The notes: generated from the letters alone by a model not told the origin. Shown: positions 55,064 to 63,861, counted from the stretch's first letter. The stretch: DNA of 64,000 bases from Pegoplata infirma (GCA_963921195.1 OY992538.1:58084852-58148851), one strand, 5' to 3'. Made by a program: numbers and translations.

Positions 55064-56765
55064 TTCTAACAAGGAAGAGTGTTAAATTCGGCTGTGCCGA
55101 ATCTTTTATACCCTCCAACACGTTTAAAATTAAAAAAAAAAAAAATCGTAGGGGCGTTTTTTTTTGGTGGGAGGGGACGGGGCGGCATAGTTGGTGGGGG
55201 ACACCTGTACCCCCGCTATATACGTTTATAAATAATTTGTTTATGAAATTTACGCTTAAATAATAAATTTTTATCGTTATTTTTAATTAATTTCTATAAC
55301 CACGCCCTCAAAGGGGGGCGTCCAAAAAAATCGAATTTTCTAACCTTCTTGGTCCAATCACAGATCTATGAACATAATATGGCATACAAATGTTACATTT
55401 GTTGAGCAAAAATTAAAAAAAAAACTTGTAAAAATATCGTATTTTTCAGGGGTTGTTTTAGTTCTTCAAGGGGGAACTTTTTTCCCCCTGGTCCGATGTT
55501 GCCCATCTTCGAACTTAACCTTACCAGTAAGGTAAGGGGTCTAGCTCTTTTGGTTTGGATTGCATCGTTACCCAGCCAGAAATTGCCAACCGTACCAAAA
55601 CAAAAGTACTGGCAAAGTAATTTATTTTTTGTATAGCAAGCTCTTTTTAGTAAAATACTTGGTTTTACCGAGTTTAGTATTTTTCCAGTACTTTTTTACC
55701 AAACTAAAGACGGTTTCTTTATTTGAAATATTTTTTAATAATTTAATTAAATATTAACTTAATTATGTTGTAAAGTTATTGCAATAGTGTCATTATCAAA
55801 TTTAGTAAGAATACACTTTGATTCTACTTTGTGGGTACTGATTTCAATGTTATTGGCTACATTCAATTAAAATATTGACGTTCAAAAAAATATCAGGTCT
55901 ATTCGATTACCTTTCTACAATCTACTATTTTTGTAGTTTTTGTTAAGATAACTTTTGCAAATGAAAAGTCTTTTGGACAAATTTTTGGTCAGTTTATTGC
56001 TTAAGGTTCCCCCATTATATACTTTAGAATGGACCATTAAATCATCATTAAAATGATTCTGCTATATTAAAAAAATTGCCATTTTTAACATGATGGTCCA
56101 TATCATATAGATGTTTTTTGTTCACTATTCTTAGTGTTAGGGATGTCTTTATGATTCACTAAAAGCAAGTTTTTTATCAAAGACGAATTTAGAGGTTAAT
56201 TTCGCGAGAACCTTGAAAAATAAAGAAATTCGCGAATTTAAGTTCCTAAGATGAAAAGCTTTAAACCAAATTTTACAATTTTTTTGTTACAAAACAGGCG
56301 GGAAATAAGATAATCTTTAATGACATATTGCAAGAAAACTGTACCACACATAAAAAAAACGGAGTACGCCATTGGACTCAGCATATCTCAAATAAATGCA
56401 AATGTTGTCATACCTCTTATTTTCTAAAGTAGTGGTCACTTTTGTCATGCTGTGTTAATATATAATTTATTTAAAATTAAAAAATTAAAAAAAGACTTCT
56501 AATGTACAAATTATTAAATAAAAAAATAATTTTCTTCATACATTTTTAATTTTGTAATGGATTTTTTTTCAGCGTTTAAATTACTACGAAGAAAGTAGCT
56601 TAAACAACCAAAATTGACGATATGTATAGTTTTAAAAACAAACAATATGTAAATCATTCAATTGCTATAACTACTAATACTTGCACATTTCTGTTTTTGT
56701 AGCGAGAGCTTACGATTGTTTTTAAAAATGAATAAGTAGCAAATAAAACAAAAACATTAGAATTG

Positions 56766-56870
56766 TGTAGCCTACAAGTAGCCTACAAATTATTTTTGGT
56801 AGCCTACCTGTAGCCTACAAATTATTTTTGGTAGCCTACAAATATTGTTTTTGTAGCCTACAAAGAGAAA
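56766..56870. repeat. GTAGCCTACAAA word cluster, left
   Basis: 'gtagcctaca' occurs five times within about 100 bases, spaced by 'aattatttttg' spacers. The same word recurs at 58650-58724 in both orientations. Confidence 0.75.
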
Positions 56871-56998
56871 ATTTAATAAAACTATAACACACACACTCAT
56901 CTTGTTTAACATAACTGTTTTATTTTAATGTGTATAAAGAATAGGGTTGGAAAAAAACTTTGGCAAACATTGTTGTGGTGTACCCTTGTCATTAAAAG

Positions 56999-57432
56999 TA
57001 GAGATGGGCACATGAGCAGATTAGAACGTGATTCACGCGTGACCACGCTTGAGTGTGACTAAATTCAATTTTACTCACGTGAGTGTGAGTGAAGAAAAAA
57101 ATTGCGTGAGTAAGATTTTTGCGTGAGTAAGATTTTTGCGTGAGTCGATTTTTTAAGTTTCGCTCAACTTAAAATTTTGTTGAAAATTTTAAAAGATTTT
57201 TCAAATGTTAGTTTTTAAGTTTTTTTTTGTATGAATAAGAGTTTCGTGAGTGTGAGTCAACGTGAGTGTGAGTGAAGCTTGAGTGAGTGCACGTGAGTGT
57301 GAGTTGTATTAAATTTACTCACGTGATTGTGAGTAGAAAAAATTTGCTCGTGAGTGAGTGTGTGTGATTCAAAAATTCCTGTCGTGAGCGTGAGTGAGTG
57401 TGAGTCAAAAATCACTCACGTGCCCATCTCTA
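56999..57432. mobile_element. hAT-like (GTGAGTG) MITE, copy 2
   Basis: Ends TAGAGATGGGC / GCCCATCTCTA. Flanks ATTAAAAG (56991-56998) and ATTAAAAC (57433-57440). The interior is a near-continuous array of GTGAGTGTGAGT and GCGTGAGT words in one orientation. 434 bp. Confidence 0.88.
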
Positions 57433-57487
57433 ATTAAAACCATGTTTTGTGTATTTTTCAACACGTGAATTTTCGAAAAACCCAATG

Positions 57488-57900
57488 TAGAGATGGGTGC
57501 GTGAGTGGATTTTGACTCACATTCACTCACGCTCACGCAAAAATAATCGAATCACTCACGCAATTTTTTTTTATTCACGCTCACTCACTATTCACGTGAG
57601 TAATAAAAATCTTACTCACGCCAGATTCAATCACGCTCACGCGTGAGTCACGCAAAATCTACTCACGCAATAAAATTTTCTTACCAAAAAAAAAACTCCA
57701 AAAAAAATTTTTTTACAAAAAATAAAAAAATTGGGCTAATCTAAAAATCTAATCACGCAAACTCACGCAAAAAATAAATGACTCACTCACTCAGATTTTT
57801 TTTCAGCTCACACTCACTCACAATCACGTGATTGAAATGAAAATCACTCACGCGTGATTCACGTGAATCACGCAAATCACGTGACCAGCGCCCATCTCTA
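57488..57900. mobile_element. hAT-like (ACTCACGC) MITE, copy 3
   Basis: Starts TAGAGATGGGTGCG and ends CGCCCATCTCTA. Flanks ACCCAATG (57480-57487) and ACATAATG (57901-57908), 6 of 8 match. Opposite interior orientation to copy 2, from which it is separated by only 55 bp. 413 bp. Confidence 0.85.
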
Positions 57901-58053
57901 ACATAATGTTAATGCCACGGTTTTGCTCATAACTTCTGAGCGTCTAGACCGATAATATTAAAATCGCGTACATATTCGAAAATATCGAAAAATTCGACAA
58001 AATTCCAAATTTTTCTATATTTTTTTGACCGAAATAAAAAGAATTTTATAGTA

Positions 58054-58497
58054 CGTTCAGATTGGCCTCGAAACCCCGTTTAACGAGGTTTCGTGCCAAA
58101 CCTCATTTGAAAATACGTATTTTCCCTTACAAATTGAAAGCTTTTTGTAGTGAGGTTTCAACGAAAGTACGAATGAAACCTTTTAAATTTCATAATTTTA
58201 CATATTTTTACCACTGTGCTACAATGAAAAATAGAGAAAATGGGAAAATGCCAGAAATAAAAAAATAAATAAATCAATTTATTTATAAAATTTGTGTAAA
58301 ATATTTAATTATTTGGAATAAAAATAAAATTAAACCGTGTACAAAATAATTTCTATATAATTAAATTAGTTTATAAAAATATTTGTTTTGTGATAGTTTC
58401 CGAAACCTAGGTAAGTGTCAAAATTATTGGGTGTGAACAGTAAAGTTTTTAAATTTAAAATACGAGTTTTCAACGCGGTTTCGAGGCCAATCTGAAC
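58054..58497. mobile_element. 444-bp TIR element (GTTCAGATTGGCCTCGAAAC)
   Basis: The ends hold GTTCAGATTGGCCTCGAAAC on the left and its inverse on the right, exact over 20 bases, followed by near-matching C(C/G)CGTT. ATAGTA lies on both sides (58048-58053, 58498-58503), a candidate 6-bp duplication. The 68-aa frame at 58062-58268 is inside it and unrecognised. Confidence 0.85.
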
Positions 58498-58624
58498 ATA
58501 GTATTATTTAAAATTATTATTATTCTTTTTTCGATGTTGTATTCATTTTACACCATCTTAACGATATTTTTAATATGATCACGTTTTTATATTGCTACAT
58601 TTGTTTACAATGTGAAGGTAGTAA

Positions 58625-58730
58625 TACTATAATAATACTGTAGTAATACTGTAGCCTACAAATATACTACTGTAGTATTTTTGTAGCCTACAAATATACT
58701 ACTGTAGTATATTTGTAGGCTACAACAATA
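58625..58730. repeat. GTAGCCTACAAA word cluster, right
   Basis: 'actgtagcctacaaatatac' and 'tactactgtagtatatttgt' plus 'aggctacaa' form short hairpins with TACTACTGTAGTA palindromes. Same word family as 56766-56870. Confidence 0.7.
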
Positions 58731-59240
58731 AAATTTGTTTTCCGCTACTGCTCTGTTTGGAGTTTTTGTTTTTTTTCATGTTGTTGTAGTTTAAGCAAAC
58801 ACAAAAAAGAAAAGTAAACAAAAGCTATAACTTATAATATTGAAATTGTTTGAAGTGATATGAAAAGCAAAAGCAAAAAAACGGGTAGCTAACGTAGCCT
58901 TTCAAACGCTGTTTTTTTTTTTTAGTTAAAAAGCTATTTTTAAAAAATCTCGGATAATACTTTTCAAAGTACATGGAAAACGCTTTTAAAAGTACTTTGC
59001 CACTACTAAATGGTGTTATCATTTAGCATCTTAGCAAGTACTAAAAACCCAAAAAAAAGGTACTTTGCCAGCATTAATACCACCTTATTAGGTACTTTGC
59101 CAGATCTGGCCCGTATGTATTTTTCTGCCTGGGTATTTCTAGAGACGGACGGACGAACATCGCTAGAATGTCTTAGATTCTATCATAGATCAATATTATA
59201 TATACTTTGTGGGGCCCCGACCGATATTTCGATATTTACA

Positions 59241-59725
59241 CACGGAAAGCTAAATAAGAATAATCCTACAAATAAATCCACTTCTTGAAAAACACAGCAT
59301 AGTTCTTTATACTCACGCCCTTAAAAGGGTTTTTTTTATTCTCCCGGTCCAAATGCATGACTTTGAACTTTTTCTAGTATAAAAATGTTAATTTTTTTTA
59401 ACAAAAAGAAAAAAAAAAAATCATATAAAAAATGGTGTTTTTCAGAGGTTGGATTAGTTCTTCAAGGGGGAACTTTTATCCCCCTGGTCCGATTTTACTC
59501 ATTTACGAACTCAACCTGCCACGGAACGTAATACATATTTGTGCCAAACTTTAGAGATCATCGTGTTAACTACAGACGGACGGTCATTGCTAGAATGTCT
59601 TAAAATGTCTAATCTTAAATATATATAAATACTTAATGGGGTCCAAGAACGATATTTTGATGCGTTGCACACGGAATGACAAAGTTAGTATACCCCCATA
59701 CTGGGGTTGGAGGGTATTAAAATAA
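59241..59725 (+). repeat. DR1 3' part
   Basis: 'actcacgcccttaaaagggt', 'agttcttcaagggggaactt', 'ctacagacggacggtcattg' and 'cactggggttggagggtatt'-type close (59696-59718). 5'-truncated. Confidence 0.65.
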
Positions 59726-59989
59726 GTTGATTCGACTATTTCAACTCAATTATTGAAACAATTAGCTAAATTACACATTTTTCTGAGTTATATATTTGAG
59801 TACAGTTCAATTGTGTGAATCTTTGAAACAAATTGAACAGACAAGCCCATTTTCATGATTTTTAAATATAATTTAAATAATGAGAAAATTTCATTATTTA
59901 AGTGCAAAAATCACAACTAATGAATTTGTTAACATTTATCACGAGGAGGAAGGCTTCTCCAAAGACCCCAACAAAAAAAACGACACTGC
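59726..59989. other. No gene recognised
   Basis: Short AT-rich spacer with 'ttcaactcaattattgaaac' inverted words; nothing assigned. Confidence 0.35.
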
Positions 59990-60600
59990 CATTTTTTTTA
60001 AATGTTTGGGGGTATAAAAAAGTTCGAATTTATCACCATCAATTGTTTTTTTTTTTTTTGATTTTTGCTATTTCAAGAAAAAAAAGGATCTTAATTTCGG
60101 CTGTTCCAAATTGTTAAAAAAATTACAGCATTTTTTGGGGGGGGAGGCTGCTTTGTCTGGGGCTTTAATGACACCTCACCCCACGATAAATATGTTTACT
60201 AATTCATTTATTATGCTTTTTGCACTAAAGTTATACAACTTTATCATTGTTTTAACTTGTTTTTATATCCACCCCTTAAAAGGGCCAAAAAAAAACTACA
60301 TTTTTTAATCTCTCGCTTCTTAGTGCCCGGACAATCCACCGGACAAAAGAAACTTTTTTGCCTCTTGTCCGATTTCGCTCATTTGTGAACTTAACCTTCC
60401 TAGGACCATGAGACATATTCGTGCCAAACTTTAGGAGGCTAGCTCTTTTTTTTTTTTTTACTGAATCGTGTCATCTACAGACGGATATCATGGATATATA
60501 ATATGTATACACTTTATTGTGTCCCCGACCGATATTTCGATGCGCTACAAACGCAATGACAAATAAGTATACTGTGGTTGGACAGTATACAAATTAAGGC
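59990..60600 (+). repeat. Diverged DR1 copy
   Basis: 'aatttcggctgttccaaatt', 'attcatttattatgcttttt', 'ccttcctaggaccatgagac', 'ctgaatcgtgtcatctacag' and 'cgatatttcgatgcgctaca' follow DR1 order. Ends 'ggttggacagtataca'. Confidence 0.6.
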
Positions 60601-60739
60601 AATGTCACTAACCTAGAGTTGTCCCTAGCATGTTAGATAATTCTTTTCCAATTTGTTTAAACTTTAACTTAAAATGACATGACTATATATGCCAAAAGTT
60701 TTTGTAACATTTCATTATTCATACTAACCTAACATTTTT
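60601..60739. other. 3' flank of COX7C
   Basis: AT-rich. No canonical AATAAA was seen on the minus strand within about 100 bases of the stop; variant AATAAT lies at about 60717. Confidence 0.3.
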
Positions 60740-61071
60740 TTACTTCTTGAGCAATTGATGTCTGACAATCAAGAATGGAGAACCAAATCCTAAAACGGTG
60801 AAGGTAGTGAAAACAGCAGTGATCCTATAACGATTTTTCAAGCTGAAGGGCAAATTCTTAAAAAGAAAAATAGAAATTTGTTAAACTCCTATAATTACAA
60901 GTTGAAGAAAAAAAAATTATGTAATCATATGATTTTGTGCAATTGATTTAATAGAACACATTTAAAAAAATATATGCATATATTTACCTCTCCAGGAATA
61001 CCACCATGGCTGTGGAATCTAACCATAGCCTTGGAAAGGTTGCTAGCCAACAAATTGGTACGGGTCAACAT
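60740..61071 (-). CDS. COX7C: Cytochrome c oxidase subunit 7C, conserved form (two exons)
   Basis: Nuclear-encoded, single-pass accessory subunit of complex IV in the mitochondrial inner membrane. Exon 1 is 60988-61071 (28 codons) and exon 2 is 60740-60856 (38 codons plus stop). The 131-bp intron has donor GTAAAT and acceptor TTTTTAAG, phase 0, at the same codon as in the paralog at 52595-52893. The 66-aa product begins MLTRTNLLASNLSKAMVRFH, a basic presequence. It continues SHGGIPGE|NLPFSLKNRYR, a hydrophobic membrane segment (ITAVFTTFTVLGFGSPFLIV), and ends RHQLLKK. Length and the motifs GIPGENLPF and RHQLLKK match COX7C as I know the family. The open frame extends upstream to 61224 without a stop, but that part is probably 5' leader. 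Its codon use is less A/T-biased than its surroundings. Confidence 0.94.
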
Positions 61072-61218
61072 ATTGATTTTAAAAATTTTAGATTTTCCAA
61101 CTAGCCAAGAAAAAGATGATCTTTTGCTTGCTTGCAAAATATGGTAAAAACGAAAAGGTGTGATTAAAAATTGAAAAACTTGAAATGGGATGGGGAATAA
61201 TAAGAAAATGTCAAATTC

Positions 61219-61235
61219 GAACATATAGTATGTTC
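61219..61235. promoter_or_regulatory. 17-bp inverted repeat upstream of COX7C
   Basis: GAACATA-TAG-TATGTTC, a perfect palindrome with a 3-base centre, about 150 bp upstream of the COX7C start. It could be a protein-binding site or chance; no factor is assigned. Confidence 0.25.
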
Positions 61236-61284
61236 AGTGAGCAAATACAGAGTTGCTTTTCAAAAAGTCGATACTGGAGAGTAA

Positions 61285-61325
61285 GAGAATAATCACAATT
61301 GAAGCGGGAAGCAAAAAAACGCGTC
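61285..61325 (+). repeat. Solitary end of the CACAATTGGAGCGGGAAGCG MITE
   Basis: 'gagaataatcacaattgaag' plus 'cgggaagcaaaaaaacgcg' matches the left end of 36182-36345. The rest of the element is missing. Confidence 0.7.
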
Positions 61326-61763
61326 AAAAAAAAAAGGGTGAATTTAAACAAAATTAGGGTACAAAATACCTAAGGAAAGTGTGTACCAGACCACTACCCA
61401 AGTTAAAAGCATAAACTAATCAATTCCCTTAGGAAAACGTTTATGAACAAAAACAAGGAATATATACGCAAAAATCCTTAGGTAATATTGCCATTTAAGG
61501 AAACGGAAAATTGAGCAAAAAATATAAATAAATTACCCTTTAATTAAAAATTACCATTTATAAATGATTATTTTTTACTAGAAAAGTGCTTAAAACTACC
61601 TATGATTTTTTGGTTTTTCCATAAAAAGAAAGACGCGTTTATATTTTTAATTAATTTTATTTATTTAAATTATAAGATATATAACATATTATTTTGAAAT
61701 TATAAAATAAAAAAAAACATTTAATAAATTATTATTATTTTTTTTTATAAAATTACAACTTAC
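61326..61763. other. Intergenic or intronic DNA
   Basis: AT-rich with 'cctaagg' words (61369, 61477). If the exon at 61764 is real, this would begin its first intron. No second exon recognised. Confidence 0.35.
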
Positions 61764-61843
61764 GAAACATTCGCTGAATTATTCAAGGCATCATCCTTCT
61801 TGTCCCAAAAAAACTCTTGTTGTAAATGGCGTCCAATCATCAT
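61764..61843 (-). CDS. Isolated coding exon of an unidentified gene (partial)
   Basis: On the minus strand ATG ATG at 61843-61838, preceded by CAAAA, opens a frame MMIGRHLQQEFFWDKKDDAL then NNSANV. It is followed directly by a strong donor GTAAGT (61758-61763), leaving phase 2. Composition is far less A/T-biased than the surroundings and codon use looks protein-like. The frame stays open further upstream (RLSAETK before the ATG), so this could also be an internal exon. I do not recognise the family, and no downstream exon was found before COX7C, which lies 700 bp downstream on the same strand. It might be an alternative leader exon or the start of a gene with a long intron. Confidence 0.5.
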
Positions 61844-62094
61844 TTTTGTTTCGGCCGACAAACGCTTTATCACAATTTTTATGTTTTTTTAACTTTAGTT
61901 ATTTCCTTTTAGTACATTTTATATTTTTTTCCCAGAAAACATTATTATTTTTTATTTTTCTGATTCACCGGTCGTTTTTGCGTGTATGTTTATGTTTGTA
62001 CTTCAACAATTTTATAATAAATGGCGTCTTCACATATTTTAAGACTTTTCACATTGTTTTTGTGAAAAATTCCTAAGTTTGTTGGCAATATAGT
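61844..62094. other. Upstream flank of the isolated exon
   Basis: AT-rich; the 76-aa plus frame at 61846-62076 is low complexity and overlaps the exon's upstream region. Ends with ATATAGT (62088-62094), the 7-bp duplication bordering the next cluster. Confidence 0.4.
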
Positions 62095-62621
62095 CACAGA
62101 CTAAAGGTACCTACAGACGACGCAATATTATGTACAATATTCAATTATATTGGTGGTGTGTGGGTAATATTGACGATTGTACAATGGTCAATCTTACCCA
62201 CACACGATCAATATAATTGAATATTGTACATAATATTGCGTCGTTTGTAGGCCTAATTCGTAGAATAATTTGAAAACATTAACCATATGGTTCAAGACTA
62301 CTTTTTTGACATCTGTCACTTATGTCGAGTCTGTATTAGTCTGTGGTAGAGTTTTATAAGAAAAAATGGGGAAAAACTAAGCGATTTTAGGAGAAATCAC
62401 AGCGGTTTTTAGTCCGTTTTACGCTAACATGGCAACAATTTCTACGACTTAGGAGTGAGTGAAACAACAAAAACCGATCTGGCATCCATTTTTCTTACGG
62501 CGCGTTATATTAGCTTTCTCTTTCTAACCTAATTCGTAGAATAATTTGAAATAATTAACCATATGGTTCAAGACTACTTTTTTGACACCTGTCACTTATG
62601 TCGAGTCTGTATTAGTCTGTG
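62095..62621 (-). mobile_element. 300-bp element cluster, first two units (minus)
   Basis: 62346-62621 is a 276-bp minus-strand body of the family, missing only the 24-bp end. A second, truncated minus unit (62257-62345) lies before it at the GTAGAGT site, itself broken by the 149-bp MITE. The composite is flanked by ATATAGT at 62088-62094 and 62622-62628. Confidence 0.8.
62105..62253. mobile_element. 149-bp foldback MITE with TAA target duplication
   Basis: Ends AGGTACCTACAGACGACGC and, inverted, GGCCTACAAACGACGC. The arms pair exactly for about 33 bases further in (CAATATTATGTACAATATTC...). TAA on both sides (62102-62104, 62254-62256). It sits inside a unit of the 300-bp family. Confidence 0.8.
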
Positions 62622-62628
62622 ATATAGT

Positions 62629-62928
62629 CACAGACTAATACAGACTCGACAAATATGACAGGTGTCAAAAAAGTATTTTTTAACCATATGGTTAATATTT
62701 TCAAATTATTCTACGAATTAGGTTAGAAAGAGAAGACTGATATAACGCGCCATAAGAAAAATGGATGCCAGATCGGTTTTTGTTGTTTCACTCACTCCTA
62801 AGTCGTAGAAAGTGTTGCCATGTTAGCGTAAAACGGGCTAAAAACCGCTGTGTTTTCTCCTAAAATCGCTTAGTTTTCCCCCATTTTTTCTTATAAAACT
62901 CTACTGTCGAGTCTGTATTTAGTCTGTG
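62629..62928 (+). mobile_element. 300-bp element, complete unit
   Basis: Starts CACAGACTAATACAGACTCG and ends GAGTCTGTATTTAGTCTGTG. Flanked by ATATAGT at 62622-62628 and 62929-62935. Exactly 300 bp. Contains 'gccagatcggtttttgttgt' and 'taaaaaccgctgtg'. No coding capacity. Confidence 0.92.
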
Positions 62929-63216
62929 ATATAGTGCTGCCACAGACTAATACAGACTCGACATAAGTGACAGATGTCAAAAAAGTAGTCTTGAACCATA
63001 TGGTTAATGTTTTCAAATTATTCTACGAATTAGGTTAGAAAGAGAAAGCTAATATAACGCGCCATTAGAAAAATGGATGCCAGATCGGTTTTTGTTGTTT
63101 CACTCACTCCTAATTCGTAGAAATTGTTGCCATGTTAGCGTAAAACGGACTAAAAACCGCTGTGATTTCTCCTAAAATCGCTTAGTTTTTCCCCATTTTT
63201 TCTTATAAAACTCTAC

Positions 63217-63516
63217 CACAGACTAATACAGACTCGACATAAGTGACAGATGTCAAAAAAGTAGTCTTGAACCATATGGTTAATGTTTTCAAATTATTCT
63301 ACGAATTAGGCTAGAAAGAGAAAGCTAATATAACGCGTTATTAGAAAAATGGATGCCAGATATGTTTTTGTTGTTTCACTCACTCCTAAGTCGTAGAAAG
63401 TGTTGCCATGTAAGCGTAAAACGGACTAAAAACCGCTGTGTTTTCTCCCAAAATCGCTTAGTTTTTCCCAATTTTTTCTTATAAAACTCTACTGTCGAGT
63501 CTGTATTTAGTCTGTG
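63217..63516 (+). mobile_element. 300-bp element inserted at ACTCTAC (plus)
   Basis: Full unit, TIR to TIR. ACTCTAC precedes it (63210-63216) and follows it (63517-63523). Confidence 0.93.
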
Positions 63517-63523
63517 ACTCTAC

Positions 63524-63823
63524 CACAGACTAAATACAGACTCGACAGTAGAGTTTTATAAGAAAAAATGGGGAAAAACTAAGCGATTTTAGGAGAAAAC
63601 ACAGCGGTTTTTAGTCCGTTTTACGCTAACATGGCAACACTTTCTACGACTTAGGAGTGAGTGAAACAACAAAAACCGATCTGGCATCCATTTTTCTTAT
63701 GGCGCGTTATATCAGTTTTCTCTTTCTAACCTAATTCGTAGAATAATTTCAAAATATTAACCATATGGTTCAGAACTACTTTTTTGACACCTGTCACTTA
63801 TGTCGAGTCTGTATTAGTCTGTG
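63524..63823 (-). mobile_element. 300-bp element inserted at ACTCTAC (minus)
   Basis: Full unit in the opposite orientation. ACTCTAC precedes it (63517-63523) and follows it (63824-63830). Orientation is shown by 'gtagagttttataagaaaaa' at its left and 'tgtcgagtctgtattagtct' at its right. Confidence 0.93.
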
Positions 63824-63861
63824 ACTCTACTGTCGAGTCTGTATTTAGTCTGTGGTGCTGC

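Larger units (their letters stand above)
55571..59133. mobile_element. 3.56-kb TIR element, CCCAGGCAGAAA family, copy 3
   Basis: Begins CCCAGCCAGAAATTGCCAAC and ends GTATTTTTCTGCCTGGG. Flanked by TA (55569-55570, 59134-59135). 'agtactggcaaagta' lies near the left end and 'ggtactttgccag' repeats near the right. It encloses two hAT MITEs and a 444-bp TIR element, so it is a stack of later insertions. Unassigned interior (55760-56760, 58740-58900) shows no transposase. Confidence 0.75.
55066..59240 (+). repeat. DR1 copy split by a 3.6-kb element
   Basis: The 5' part 55066-55570 ('aacaaggaagagtgttaaat', 'tgtgccgaatcttttatacc', 'agggggaactttttt') continues at 59134-59240 ('tagagacggacggacgaaca', 'tcgctagaatgtcttagatt', 'gaccgatatttcgat'). 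Minus-strand copies show these parts contiguous. Confidence 0.8.
62941..63854 (+). mobile_element. 300-bp element interrupted by two more units
   Basis: The outer unit is 62941-63216 (276 bp) plus 63831-63854 (24 bp), together exactly 300 bp, flanked by GTGCTGC (62934-62940 and 63855-63861). Its ACTCTAC site holds two later units, listed separately. Confidence 0.92.

Noticed and set aside
60925..61224. 99-aa continuous frame covering COX7C exon 1
   Set aside because: The upstream part is hydrophobic leader DNA and the downstream end reads into the intron; the conserved start and splice site define the gene instead.
61219..61235. Hormone-receptor binding site upstream of COX7C
   Set aside because: The half-sites GAACA / TGTTC are separated by seven bases, not the three of the classical palindrome; kept only as an unassigned inverted repeat.
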